DNA of 64,000 bases from Prinsepia uniflora (GCA_032719365.1 CM064873.1:39533742-39597741), one strand, 5' to 3'. Numbered from the stretch's first letter, positions 19,549-32,898 are shown. Translations and numbers: made by a program. Notes: a model not told the origin generated them from the letters alone.

Positions 19549-22194
19549 TGTAACGCCCCGAAAATCTAAAAGTTGTAAAATATTAAAATAATGTGCAAAT
19601 GACGTTTTTACCCTTGATGACATATGGATAAAAGTTGACTTTTTGTTTAAAATACTTTTTGCACATTTTTCGAGTACCGTTGTGTAGGTCTCGGAACGCT
19701 GAATCCGTAGACAGGTGGCACGTCGAAAACGGAGTTCGTATGAAAAAGTTATGGGTTTGGGAAGTTCAGGGGCAAAATGGTCATTTGTGACCTCAAGGGT
19801 AAAATGGTAATTTTATGTGTATTGTGATTAATCGGTGACTAGTGTCAAGTGTTAAAAGAGATTAGTGTCACTTTATAATGAGTCACATGCTTCATCAAGT
19901 GACAAGTGTCACTTGTTAAAAGAGATTAGTGGCATGGATTAATTAATTAATTGAGGTTAATAAACATTTGAATATTTGATGAACAGTACACGAACAGTAC
20001 ACGACCAAAAACCTTCAAACACTGCACAGAGACCCTTCCTGCTTCTCCTTCATCTTGATCCAATTCCAGTAGGAACAAGGGCAATTGTGAGTAATCAATT
20101 AGAGTTAATTGGTTAATTTGAAGAGAAAAACTGAAAGGAAACCGAGCAAAATCCAAGGGACACCATACTGAGTAAACCCGAAAAATCACCCAACACCATG
20201 ATTTTCGATTCTGGTTTTTTGGACGATTTCGATCGCAATTGAGGTGATATTAAGCTTTCTGGGAACTGGACGAACCAAACTGAATCAATTGGGAAGGAAA
20301 TTGGTGGAGAAATCGTGACGAACAGACTCTACAACTAGTTCGGAAAATCGAGCTTGAGTTCAGTGACTTAGAGGTAATAACGCATGAAATTGATCTCGAT
20401 TTCGTGTTTATAATAGTCCTATGATGCTTCTGGTATGAACAATTGAAGGAAATAGGTTGTTTTTGAATAGAACCCGAATTCAAACCCGACGGGTACTCAT
20501 CTTGAGTCGAGACGTTCTAGGGCTTATTTGATTAAATTGAACCTATAGACTTGTAAATTAGATTGAACTGACATTAATGAATGAAAGAACGGAAGAAATT
20601 GAGTTGGAATTGAAGGAAAGCGAGTAGGGTCTGATCGCGGGTTGCAGACCCGTTTATCAGAGAAACGGGCGAGGAAGGTGCACTGTAGCAAGCACTGTTC
20701 ACGGCGCGTGGCTGTCACGCGCAGCCGCTTGCGGCGGCGCGTGAGGGCGCGTGACCGGGAATCTGAAGGAGGGTTCAACACACTTTTTTATGCTCTCGAT
20801 GATACGGACCTATTAGCGTTGGTTTCGGGTCAATCTGATATGAACTAAGAGTAGTTTTGTGTACCCGAAGCGTATAGGTTACGTTTAAAATAATATTATT
20901 TTATTCCGACGATTAGAAAATTCGTACATGGGATTATGTGATAAGCTAGTAATATTATATTACTTGTTTGACAGACCCGAATTCTTTCAGGTCGTCGGAA
21001 GAATACGAACAGCTTGAAACGGAACAATATAGACGGTGTGTGAGTGAGCTTTTGTTTTCTACCCTGAATGCATGCATATATGTTTTAAATGCCTTATAAT
21101 ATGATTTGAAATGATTTGGTATGATTGATACTTCGATAGGATGATTTCCGGATTTTTGGGAATATTATATTATTTTATATGCTTTTGGGCACGATTTTCG
21201 AGAAAACTATAAAATTGATATTTTGAGCTAAGGCTCGGCGTTTTGAGCTTGATTTTGACTCGGATTATGAGTCTGGTATTAGATTTGATGGATTTATATC
21301 ATGAACGAGATTGTGATTGCACAGGTTTGCGTGGATTGGTTTATGGACTTGAGAAAAGTGTTTTTGGGCTTAAAGCCCAGTTCAAAATGGTTTTGATATT
21401 ACATGCAACTGTTTTCACTGGTTTTCATGATAATGATATATGAGGGCTTTCGGTGTGGAATATGTTTCCCCCGAAATGGACCCTGGAGATAACGCTCGCC
21501 TCTGGGATGGAAGTGTTTACCCCGGAGAGGTCACGTAGCACGGTATGTTGTCGTGCAGCCAAATGGAGGCTCGACTCAGGCCAGATGTGCTGGATTATAT
21601 GGAGGTTAGTCAGTGATATGTTCATGACGACCTGGATTGCCGGCTGGTGATGTGTTCACAGCGGCGGATGCTCGGGATTTGAGCGGTCCTTGAGCATATT
21701 GATTTGCACGCGTTGCAGGGATAACGTGATTTTTATTGATGTTTGAGATTTATATTCATATCTTAATTATTTGATTTATGAGTTATGATATGCATGCATG
21801 TTTGTGAAAACTGGAGGGTAAGAATATATTTTGATAAATGTATTTCTAAACTTGATTTTTGTCCACTCACACCTTTGATGTTTTATTTGCCCTCCAGTCC
21901 AGTGCACAGGTACTGAGGCTAATATCGAGGATGAGGAATAAACGGACCGTTGCGTACTCAGACACTTTGTAGCGTAGGATTTTGCTTCGTACATGTAAAT
22001 ATTTCATATGATCTGTAAACCTGTTGACTAGGTCAACGGTCTCGGAATACTGAACTATCCCTTGTCTAACAATGTTATCGTTGATATGTGTTATATGTAT
22101 ACATTTGAAACTACTTTTGGTACTTTCGAGTTATTGTCAGACGGGAGCAGGATCTGTCACAGTTATCGAGGGATAATCGGGATGGGTCTTGTCA
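19549..22194 (+). repeat. Solo E-type LTR with perfect TSD
   Basis: A 2646-bp LTR starting TGTAACGCCCCG and ending GATGGGTCTTGTCA, flanked by TCTTA on both sides (19544-19548 and 22195-22199). No interior is present, so it is a product of LTR-LTR recombination. It has the GTGTGAGTG...GCATGCAT block at about 21038-21085 and its inverted counterpart ATGCATGCATG...TTTGTCCACTCAC at about 21791-21870. Inserted in the element C interior, opposite to it in orientation. Confidence 0.93.
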
Positions 22195-22199
22195 TCTTA

Positions 22200-22666
22200 T
22201 GCCAATTCGGGTCAAACATTCCTATTCCCAACAGTCGTGACTATAGTCGTACAAGGTCATCGTAAACCGGGCGACCCTGACCTCTGACCACCACTGGTAA
22301 TACTCTGGACATCCTCTATCCGACATGACACTACCGACGAGCGGTCACGACTCTCAAGTCGTCATATGGTCTCTACCGATCCACAGGATCCTACTCCCTA
22401 GTAACACTATGGCTCCAAGCCGTCGGATTCACACGAACACTGATCCTACTCGGGATCCACTTCCTCGAAACACGTGGCATTCCAAGCCAATCGAACCTCA
22501 AACTATCGTATCGCGTGCCAAACACCATCTAACTAAGGTTCGATTCTATCGATTCCTCATACTAATGCCCTAATAACCAGGTTGATGACGGGCTGTTACG
22601 ACTTTAGAGACATCACATCCTCGACCTGCGCATACTCCACGAGCAAAACATGCACTGATACCAACT
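22200..22666 (-). mobile_element. Element C interior, 5' leader part
   Basis: Non-coding leader next to the 5' LTR. It shares short blocks with the leader of element G (for example GTCGAGGATGTG on the element sense strand), supporting one family. It ends in the PBS. Confidence 0.6.
22652..22663 (-). other. PBS of element C
   Basis: Minus strand TGGTATCAGTGC, matching the initiator tRNA-Met complement at 11 of 12, three bases inside the LTR boundary at 22667. Confidence 0.85.
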
Positions 22667-23479
22667 TGTCAGGACCGGTCCCAAATTCCCCAGGATTAAC
22701 GTGGGACCCGCCTTATCCCGTCTGACACCACGTGTCAGACCAGGGAAAATTCCATCTCTGCCCTCGCTCGGGGCCATCAGAGTGCATCAGGATCGTAGGA
22801 GGAGGGGAGTGATGTCTCGTCTCTGCTACAGCCCGCATCTGCGATCAACCTGAAGGGCATTAAAACATTAAAAGTCGTGAGTGGACAAAAACCATCTTTT
22901 AATAAAAACATTTTCATACAAAGACCTTTATGCCCTCCATAAATACATACGCATGCATTCAAAAACTGTTTATCAAATATTCATAAAATTCATTTGTCAA
23001 ACATATCAAAACCTTTCAAGGGTTCATGCCCGGCCCCATAAAACTTATGACCCATAACTCCAATTGGGTCCTTGACCCGAAATCACAACTCAAAACCATA
23101 AACCATAACATGTGGGAACTCAGCCCAAATCCGTTCTCAGTGAAATACCAAAACATCAAGTACGGGGTCTCCGCCCCCAAATCATTTCTAAAACATCGAA
23201 TACTGGGTCTTCGCCCCAAATCACTTTTCCATAATCATAAAACACGGGTTCTCCGCCCCCAAATCACTTTCTGTAAAACCTCATACGTATCGAAATACGA
23301 ATAACCCATCCTAGGCACTTCCGGAGAAAATGCCAACTCGGGGCACACAACCCCTATGGAACACATCCCCGATATAGTCACGATGTCATCATATCTATCT
23401 AGTGTGCACACTACTCGGGGTCTCACTCCGAGTCTTCTCCCAGGAATCTCCATCTGGGAGGCTCAATCACTGGATCTAG
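22667..23479 (-). repeat. Element C right (5') LTR, first part
   Basis: Aligns with 3774-4590. It breaks at CTGGATCTAG, where element B is inserted. The uninterrupted sequence CTGGATCTAGTCCGAGC is visible in the left LTR at about 4580, confirming the empty site. Confidence 0.95.
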
Positions 23480-26136
23480 TGACAGGACCCGCCCCGATCC
23501 TCTCTGGGACCACATGGGGACGTGCCCTGCTCCTGTCTGACACCCAAAATAATGTTCCAATTTTAAGCTTAAACGTTCAAATGCATAAAAACCAATTTAA
23601 AGTTTTACATCAAATCCGAAATAAACAGATGTCAGACAAGGGATGAAATCCAAAACTACAAGTTGCGAGCACGACTCTAACATAAACCTGCGGGTGAAAT
23701 CACCCAAAAGGGATTCAGGTACGCAGAAGTAGATCTATGCCTCAGCCTCAGGTTCCTCCTCAACCTCCGTAGCATGACCTGGAGGGGTTACCAAAACAAT
23801 AAGGGTGAGTGGGCCGAAACTCAAGTTTATAAAATCGTTTAGTAAGTAAAACATATAATTTACCCCTCTGTTTTCCAAACATGCATGCATTAGAATTTAA
23901 AACCATAAATCATATAATATGAACCATGAGGTATGTAATAAAATCATAACATAATTTTAGCCACTGCACTATACACTCCAATCCTGACATCCCCGATGTT
24001 TGACGTCCCTGATGTCTAATAAGGTCATAGTCTCAAGGCTACGCGTGCCACTCGGGTCTCAATTCCGAGTCCAATCCCCGAACCTTGTCCGGGTACGGCA
24101 TCTCAAATGCCTAGCGTCCTAGACGCTCGACGTCCCTGACGTCAAATAAACAATCCTGCTCCTGAGTCATTTTACGGTCCAGTTCCTCCGTAGAATGACC
24201 CCTCGCAGGCAATGCGCCATGACCACTCCAGGGTACCACATCCGGAGGAGACAGTATCATATGAATGGATCTATACAGTGCAGTACCAAATACAATTTAT
24301 TGATATCCACATGCAAGACATATATATATATACATATATAAGATCCAAACCAATCTTTAAGTTTCATCGGACGGGTCTCAAACCCAAATACCGTGAAACG
24401 TGCCATAACCATGATTTCCATATCATCAAAATCGTTTCTTGATTCCAGCATGTGAACATATAAGTAAATCGGAAAACATTTAAGCATGCAAGGTTTTAAT
24501 GAAATCGAGCCCACTCACAGTACGATCCCGCGGTAAACCTGCGCGTACGAACTTGTACTGAGATTATCGTACAATTCCTGTCAGTCCAAATCACACGTAA
24601 GGGTCACTACAAGTCTTAAACATTTATCCAAAAAGTCCGAAACAGAAACCGGCTCGGGGAAGCCGTCCAACACGTTTCCCGAGACAACCAGCCCTAAACT
24701 GACCCTCCCAAACTATCTCAGATCAACATGGTTAATTCATCAAAAATGTTCAGAATGATGAGAGGAACAAAAGTCATGTTGATCGTGATAAGAGATAAGG
24801 TCCAACGCGCCCTCACGCGCCGCCCAAAGTGGCTGCGCGTTAAAGTCACGCGCCTGACACTGTAGCTACAGTGTCACCACCTTTACCCGTTTGTCTATAA
24901 TACGGGCCTGCCACCCGCGGCTTGACCCGGTTGATTACCCATCAATTCCTACTCGATTTCAATCCAAACGGGTTGATCATCCCAACTCATTAACTGGTCA
25001 TTAATTTGCCTCGACAAGTCCATTAACTGGCCATTCGACCCTTGATCAACCAAACGGGTTGATCATCCCAACTCATTGGTTTCCAAACCAAAATCAAATT
25101 AACCTTCCAGGAAGCATCAAAGGACCCAAAAGAACTATAAGGAATGATCAATTGAACAAAACGTTACTTGGAAGTAGCCGTCCGAACCTCTGAAATTCCT
25201 CTGAAAATGGCAGCCTCCGTCCCAGCTCCACCGTGGCTGGTTGCCCTTGATTTCGATATGGAGGTGTTCTAAACACTCCCAGAAAGCTCACTCAGTGCGT
25301 AGGTTGGTCCAACAGTCACCAGAAATCAAAACCCGATTTTCCCTCCAATTTTCCAGAAATGGCTTTCTCTGGTTTTCCTCTCAAACTCACTGTCCTCTCC
25401 TCAGTAGATTGTAGTACACACCATTCCTACTCTGTTTAAACAAACTGAGCCGTCCAACAACTCGTGGAAACCCAGCCTGGCCACTGAGAAAAGTTTCCAG
25501 CAAGGTTTCGAATCTTGAGTTAACAAATGGTGCCATTGCCTGATGAATCGATCATCCCACGTTCCCACTACCTTTAAGGCTTAAATAAAACCTTCATTTA
25601 CAGTTCATTACGAGTTAAACTATTGGGATTGCTCAGAATCACCACCCACGGCAGTGCAGCCATGTTCTCCCACGATTTGCTACAGTAACCCGTGAGTGAA
25701 CTGACCAAAATGCCCCTAGTTCAGAAATTACCAAAATGCGCTTCACTTTCCAGACCCGTAACTCACCCATCCGAAGTCCGATTTCAGCGTGACGCCTGTC
25801 AACGAACTCAGGGCATCGAGACCTACCTAACGGTCCTTGAGTCAAGTGAAAATTAGTTGTCAAACAAAAAGTCAACATATTTGTCCCAATCGTCCAAATT
25901 ACGGTAATGCCCCTGAACTTCCAATAGTCATAACTTTTTCCCTGATTATCCGAATTGGACGTGCCACCTGTCTATGAACTCGTGACGTCCCGAACTACGT
26001 CACGGTCATAGGTCAAAGTCTGGTTGACCCACAAATAAAAAAGTCAACAATTTGGCCATATTATTCACAAGGGTAAAAACGTCAATTCATACATTAAATT
26101 ACAATATTAAAATCCTCGAATTTCCGGGGTGTTACA
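23480..26136 (-). repeat. Element B left (3') LTR, A-type
   Basis: 2657 bp, + strand TGACAGGACCCG to CCGGGGTGTTACA. Homologous to the element A LTRs but clearly diverged, and without the GGATGAGTGACA inverted repeat. Confidence 0.93.
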
Positions 26137-26152
26137 ACCTTCCCCCCTTAAG
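26137..26152 (-). other. Polypurine tract of element B
   Basis: Minus strand CTTAAGGGGGGAAGGT, identical to that of element A, directly before the LTR start. Confidence 0.9.
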
Positions 26153-26170
26153 AAATTTCGTCCTGAAATT

Positions 26171-27444
26171 TCAAAGAAACAAGTAACGAAATTGTTCTCG
26201 CATCTGAGCCTCGGGCTCCCATGTGGCTTCTTCCACATTCTGGTTTCTCTAGAGAATCTTCACGAGAGGGATCGTCTTTCGACGTAGTACCTTGTCCTTC
26301 TGATCCAAGATCTGTACTGGTTGTTCCACAAAGCTCAAATCCCCTCGGAGTTCGATAGGTTGTTCCTCCAGTACATGAGAAGCATCATGTATGTACTTTC
26401 GCAGGATCGATACGTGAAAAACATGGTGAACTCTAGAAAGTTCTGGAGGTAGTGCTAATCTGTATGCAACCCTGCCAATCCTCTCCACGATCTCATATGG
26501 TCTGATAAAACGCGGACTCAGTTTCCCCCGTCGACCAAAACGGATAATCCCTTTCTGCGGAGATAACTTCAGGAAGACAAAATCTCACACTTCAAATTCC
26601 AAGTCTCGAACCCGTCGATCGGCATAACTCTTTGGCGATCCTGTGCCGCCTTCAATCTTTCCTTGATAACCCGAACAGTTTCCAGGGTTAAGTCCATCAA
26701 TTCTGGCCCTACAGCCGCTCGTTCCCCTATCTCCATCCAGTAGATTGGTGTCCTGCACTGTCGACCATACAGTGCCTCATAGGGTGTCATCCCGATGCTT
26801 GTCTGATAGCTGTCGTTGTAAGCGAATTCCATCAATGGCAAATGAGTATCCCATGAGTCCTGAAACTGTAGCACACAGGACCTCATCATGTCCTCCAGGG
26901 TCTGAATGGTCCGTTTAGACTGTCCATCGGTCTGTGGATGGAACGCAGTACTGAAACGTAGGGTTGTTCCCAAAGTAGCTTGCAAACTCCGCCAGAACCA
27001 GGAAGTGAAACGCGGATCACGATCGAACACGATCGATTCCGGCGTACCATGCAATCGTATGATTTCTTTTACGAACAATTGAGCCAGTCGGTTAGGTTTA
27101 TAAGTCTCCTGAACTGGCAGAAAATGGGCTGACTTGGTTAACCGGTCCACGATCACCCATACCCCGTCAACTCCACTCTGAGTCCTTGGTAACTTAAAGA
27201 CGAAGTCCATGGTGATGTGATCCCACTTCCACTCGGGAATCGGAAGTGGCTGCATAGCCCCATACGGTCTCTGCCGTTCCGCCTTAACCTGCTGACAAGT
27301 TAAGCATCTGCTCACGAACTCAGCAATATCCTTCTTCATTCCTGGCCACCAATAATGGTTCCGGAGGGTACGGTACATCTTTGTACCTCCCGGATGCATA
27401 GCATAGGCCGAACTATGGGCCTCCTCAAGAATCTCGGCCCGTAA
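26171..27444 (-). pseudogene. Element B integrase and chromodomain segment
   Basis: The zinc finger keeps both Cys (RCLTCQQVK). The core has Asp in HITMDF and VFDRDPRF, but the third catalytic residue is Lys (GQSKRT, codon 26914-26916) instead of Glu. Downstream are a 1-bp deletion near 26632, a TGA at 26585 and a TAG that replaces Trp of the chromodomain (ILWRNQ in A). The protein-level C-terminus corresponds to TGA 26171-26173. Confidence 0.9.
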
Positions 27445-29226
27445 CTATGCCACTGCAGGTACACACAAACGGCCCAACTTCACAAGTGCTCCATCATCCC
27501 GGATGGTAAAATCTTGTCTCCCATCCGCATCGACCTCAATCCTGTAAATACAGAGTATCGGATCCTGAAGTTGTGCTTCGATGATCCAATCAATTAGCAC
27601 TGGTCGTACATGAAAGCTGGCCAACAAAGCTCCATGCTCATCTGTATCCAAAATAACTCCCGCCTTCCGGAGTTCCACCAGCAAAGGAAGATACACCATC
27701 CCCAGGTGTGCAACAGATCCCGCTGACTTCCTGCTGAGTGCATCTGCCACCACATTGGCCTTACCCGGATGGTACTCAATTTTACAGTCATAATCCTTCA
27801 GCAGTTCTAACCATCTCCGTTGTCTCATGTTAAGTTCCTTCTGAGTGAATAGGTACTTTAGGCTCTGGTGGTCGGTGTATATCCGGCACGTTGCGCCGAA
27901 TAGGTAATGTCTATAGATTTTTAGGGCATGAACCACCGCTGCCAACTCCAAATCATGGGTAGGGTAGTTCAACTGATGAGTCTTTAGCTGCCGGGATGCG
28001 TAGGCGATAACCTTGCTAGTCTGCATCAACACGCAGCCCAAACCTTGTAGTGATGCGTCACTAAAGACCACGAATTCTTCACTGTCATCCGGTAATGCAA
28101 GGACAGGTGCAGTGGTCAATCGATCCTTCAATTCTTGAAAACTCCGATCGAACTGCTCGTCCCAAATAAACTTCACTCCCTTCCGAGTCAGACGAGTCAA
28201 TGGTGCAGCAATTTTGGAGAAACCCTCCACGAATCTCCGGTAGTAACTTGCTAACTCGACAAAACTCCGCACTTCCGTTACTGTTGTCGGTCTAGCCCAG
28301 TTAGTCACCGCTTCTGTTTTCTGGGGATCCACGCTAATCCCATCCGTCGATATCACGTGTCCCAGAAAACCAATACTGCTCAGCCAAAACTGACACTTGC
28401 TCAGCTTGGCGTACAACTGTTCTTGTCTCAGCTTCTCCAACACCAACAGTAGATGTTCCTCATGTGCTCGGGCACTCCTCGAGTACACCAAGATATCATA
28501 GATGAACACAATCACGAATTTATCCAAGTAGGGTCGAAAAACCCGGTTCATCAGATCCATGAATGCTGCTGGAGCATTCGTCAAACCAAAAGGCATAACC
28601 AGGAACTCGTAGTGTCCGTAACGGGTTCGAAAGGCAGTTTTTGGAATATCCTCCTCCGAAATCCTCAGTTGGTGATACCCAGACCGCAAATCAATCTTTG
28701 AGAAGAACTGTGCTCCCCGCAACTGGTCAAAAAGGTCATCGATCCTGGGTAGAGGATACTGGTTCCTCAGTGTCCCCTTGTTGAGTTGTCGATAGTCAAT
28801 ACACAAACGGAGACTCCCTTCCTTCTTCTTTACGAACAACACCGGTGCTCCCCACGGTGAAGTACTCGGTCGGACGTATCCCAAATCCACCAACTCCTGC
28901 AATTGAGTTTTGAGTTCTCTTAACTCGGCCGGCGCCATCCGGTATGGTGTCTGAGATATAGGTCGGGTACCGGGGAGTAGTTCAATTGTAAACTCGATCT
29001 CCCGCGATAGCGATAATCTAGGTAAGTCTTCCGGGAACACATCCGGAAACTCACGTACCACCGGTATCTCGTCGATACCCGGAGTATCAACCTGATCCGA
29101 CACGACATGCGCCAGATAACCCTGGCATCCCTTCCGTAGAAGTTTGGTAGCAGTAAGTGAAGAAACCACTTCAGGAGGCGAACCGTCACGTTCCCCCTGA
29201 AAGATAACCTCTGGCAAACCCGGGCT
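27445..29226 (-). pseudogene. Element B RT and RNase H segment
   Basis: The longest open part, about 590 codons: the end of the protease linker, the whole RT, RNase H and the integrase N-terminal linker. RT blocks CIDYRQLNK and MPFGLTNAPAAF are kept. The catalytic box reads FIYD instead of FIDD (TAT at 28498-28500), which removes the first metal-binding Asp. RNase H residues (VFSDAS, HDLELAA, YTDHQS) are intact. It ends with GAG changed to TAG. Confidence 0.9.
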
Positions 29227-30569
29227 TCATAGAATCACTTGCTTGCCACAACAATCGATGAGCGACCCATGCTCCGATAGCCAATCCATACCCAAAATTA
29301 CATCAAAGTTGTGGATATCTAGAATAATTACGTCCGCTGGTAAATCCACATCCTCAATCCTCACCAGGCACCTCCGAATCACCTGATTCACGAGGTACAC
29401 GATGCCCATCGGGGTGCCAACGCCCATCTCACAATCTAAGGCTGATACCACACAATCAAGCATACCAGCACAACTCTTCGAAATAAAAGAATGTGTAGCC
29501 CCCACATCCATCAATACACGTACAAGAAGGTTTAGGATATGTAGTGTACCTGTAACCATGCCTGGGGCAGTCCTCGCCTGCTGCTGGGTCATTGCAAACA
29601 CTTGAGCCCTAGGCCCTCTGTTCCGTCCGCATCCGCGTGCGCCACGCCCAGCACCACGGTGACCTCCCTGACCGCGACCTCCATTAGTGTGGGAAGCCGT
29701 GCTCTGCACCACACTAGAGCCCCCAGCGTCGTTGCTCTTGGACAATAGCGGGCAATCACAGGCATAGTGGCCCTCTTCTCCGCAAGCAAAGCAGGTTACT
29801 GGCCTCGGCCTGTCTGAATGCCCACCAGACGCACCGATCCATGATGAACGCTGCCCGGAGTTGTATCCTGATCCTCTTCCCTAAGAGCCTCCGCGTCGAC
29901 TTGACCAGCCACGACCCTTGAAGGATGAGGGTGTTCCCCTGTAGCCCCCTGCCTTGTTGTTCTTCTGGCCGGATGGCCCACGGTTTGGGCGATCCTGTCG
30001 TCGCTCCTCGCCCGAAGACTGTCGTGTCTGGTGTGCCGCCAGACTGGCCTCGACACGCACCGCAGCGTCGACCATATCTCTCAGAGAAGCATGAGTAGCA
30101 GCAGTCACACTTGCTCGGATGTCCCCTCGAAGTCCAAGCTCAAACCTCTGGCATTTGTCCTCCTTCGTGCTCACGAATGATGTAGCGAACCGGGAAAGTT
30201 TTCCGAAAGTCTGCTCGTAGTCCGCAACGGACATATCCCCCTGCTCCAGCCGTAGGAACTCAGCCTCCCGTGCCGCGCGAAACGATCACGGGTAGTATTG
30301 GTCCAGAAATCGGGAACGGAAAGCTTCCCAAGTAGTGGTATGGACAGACCATCCAGACATTTCAAGGCCGTGCCCCCACTGGTAGGCTCCTCCTTCCAAT
30401 AAGAAGGCCGCCAAAGTCACCCGTTCGCCCGGAGGGCAGTGCATCACCGTAAAGATCCTTTCCCATTTGGTGATCCAGTCGTGAGCATCTTCGGGGTTCG
30501 ATCCCCCGTTGAAAGGTGTGGCTCCCAAACGTTGAGCCCGCTCAATGCTTGCGCATTCCATTTCCCTTT
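29227..30569 (-). pseudogene. Element B gag and protease start
   Basis: Gag core (IERAQRLGATPFNGGSN, AAFLLEGGAYQWGHG), a stop inside DQYYP-SFR, the Arg/Gly-rich linker with a second stop, then the CCHC zinc knuckle (about 29752-29797) and the protease region with DVGATHS, where the residue after the catalytic Asp is Val. A third stop follows QVIL. The N-terminal gag codons are absent at the deletion junction. Confidence 0.88.
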
Positions 30570-32893
30570 CAAGTTTATAAAATCGTTTAGTAAGTAAAAC
30601 ATATAATTTACCCCTCCGTTTTCCAAACATGCATGCATTAGAATTTAAAACCATAAATCATATAATATGAACCATGAGGTATGTAATAAAATCATAACAT
30701 AATTTTAGCCACTGCACTATACACTCCAATCCTGACATCCCCGATGTTTGACGTCCCTGACGTCCAATAAGGTCATAGTCTCAAGGCTACGCGTGCCACT
30801 CGGGTCTCAATTCCGAGTCCAATCCCCGAACCTTGTCCGGGTACGGCATCTCAAATGCCTAGCGTCCTAGACGCTCGACGTCCCTGACGTCAAATAAGCA
30901 ATCCTGCTCTTGAGTCATTTTACGGTCCGGTTCCTCCGTAGAATGACCCCTCGCAGGCAATGCGCCATGACCACTCCGGGGTACCACATCCGGAGGAGAC
31001 AGTATCATATGAATGGATCTATACAGTGCAGTAACAAATACATTTTATTGATATCCACATGCAAGACATATATATATACATAGATAAGATCCAAACCAAT
31101 CTTTAAGTTTCATCGGACGGGTCTTAAACCTAAATACCGTGAAACGTGCCATAACCATGATTTCCATATCATCAAAACCGTTTCTTGATTCCAGCATGTG
31201 AACATATAAGTAAATCGGAAAACATTTAAGCATGCAAGGTTTTAATGAAATCGGGCCCACTCACAGTACGATCCCGCGGTGAACCTGCGCGTACGAACTT
31301 ATACCGAGATTATCGTACAATTCCTGTCAGTGTAAATCACACGTAAGGGTCACTACAAGTCTTAAAAATTTATCCAAAAAGTCCGAAACAGAAACCGACT
31401 CGGGGAAGCCGTCCAACACGTTTCCCGAGACAACGACCATAAACTGACCCTCCCAAACTATCTCAGATCAACATGGTTAATTCATAAAAAATGTTCAGAA
31501 TGATGAGAGGAACAAAAGTCATGTTGATCGTGATCAGAGATAAGGTCCAACACGCCTCACGCACCGCCCAAAGTGGTTGCGCGTGAAAGTCACGCGCCTG
31601 ACACTGTAGCTACAGTGTCACCACCTTCACCCGTTTGTCTGTAATACGGGCCTGCCACCCGCGGCTTGACCCGGTTGATTACCCATCAATTCCTACTCTG
31701 TTTCAATCCAATTTGATCCTAACATGTTTATTATTCTTACAATTTAAGTTCTGTGTCATTAATTTGCCTCGACAAGTCCATTAACTGGCCATTCGACCCG
31801 TGATCAACCAAACGGGTTGATCATCCCAACTCATTGGTTTCCAAACCAAAATCAAATTAACCTTCCAGGAAGCATCAAAGGACCCAAACGAACTATAAGG
31901 AATGATCAATTGAACAAAACGTTACTTGGAAGTAGCCGTCCGAACCTCTGAAATTGCTCTGAAAACGGCAGCCTCCGTCCCTGCTCCACCGTGGCTGGTT
32001 GCCCTCGATTTCGATATGGAGGTGTTCTAAACACTCCCAGAAAGCTCACTCAGTGCGTAGGTTGGTCCAACAGTCACCAGAAATCAAAACCCGATTTTCC
32101 CTCCAATTTTCCAGAAATGGTTTTCTCTGGTTTTCCTCTCAAACTCACTGTCCTCTCCTCAGTAGATTGTAGTACACACCATTCCTACTCTGTTTAAACA
32201 AACTGAGCCGTCCAACAACTCGTGGAAACCCAGCCTGGCCACTGAGAAAAGTTTCCAGCAAGGTTTCGAATCTTGAATTAACAAATGGTGCCATTGCCCG
32301 ATCAATCGATCGTCCCACGTTCCCACTACCTTTAAGGCTTAAATAAAACCTTCATTTACAGTTCTTTACGAGTTAAACTATTGGGATTGCTCAGAATAAC
32401 CACCCACGGCGGTGCAGCCATGTTCTCCCACGATTTGCTACAGTAACCCGTGAGTGAAATGACCAAAATGCCCCTAGTTCAGAAATTACTAAAATGCCCT
32501 TCACTTTCCAGACCCGTAACTCAGCCATCCGAAGTCCGATTTCAGCGTGCCGCCTGTCAACAGACTCAGGGCAACGAGACCTACCTAACGGTCCTTGAGT
32601 CAAGTGACAATTAGTTGTCAAACGAAAAGTCAACATTTTTACCCCAATCGTCCAAATTACGGTAATGCCCCTGAACTTCCGATAATCATAACTTTTCCCT
32701 GATTGTCCGAATTGGACGTGCCACCTGTCTATGAACTCGTGACGTCCCGAACTACGTCACGGTCATAGGTCAAAGTCCGGTTAACCCGCAAATCAAAAAG
32801 TCAAAAATTTGGCCATACTATTCACAAGGGTAAAAACGTCATTTCATACATTAAATTACAATATTAAAATCCTCGAATTGCCGGCGTGTTACA
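30570..32893 (-). repeat. Element B right (5') LTR, truncated
   Basis: Matches 23823-26136. Its first 340 or so bases (the 3' end in element sense) are gone. The joint reads CCCTTTC from gag and then TCAAGTTTATAAAATCG from the LTR, sharing TC. It ends GGCGTGTTACA at 32893, followed by the TCTAG duplication. Confidence 0.9.
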
Positions 32894-32898
32894 TCTAG

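Larger units (their letters stand above)
26171..30569 (-). pseudogene. Element B gag-pol polyprotein, 5'-truncated and degraded
   Basis: Homologous to element A gag-pol along its length but missing the first 17 or so gag codons, because the frame is fused to LTR sequence at about 30570. In-frame breaks against A: TGA 30286-30288 (CGA in A), TAG 29881-29883 (CAG), TGA 29227-29229 (CGG), TAG 27445-27447 (GAG), a 1-bp deletion in a T run at about 26631-26633, TGA 26585-26587 (GGA) and TAG 26249-26251 (TGG). Two catalytic residues are also lost, in RT and integrase. This is a dead copy by several independent lesions. Confidence 0.93.
23480..32893 (-). mobile_element. Element B: decayed Tekay/Del-type Ty3-gypsy retrotransposon
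   Basis: A 9.4-kb relative of element A inside the right LTR of element C, with a perfect TSD (TCTAG at 23475-23479 and 32894-32898). The left LTR is complete (23480-26136). The right LTR (about 30570-32893) lacks its first 340 or so bases, and the deletion also removed the PBS, leader and gag start. The gag-pol frame has at least six stops and one frameshift. About 13 differences in 690 bp between the LTRs by eye suggest an older insertion than element A. Confidence 0.93.
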
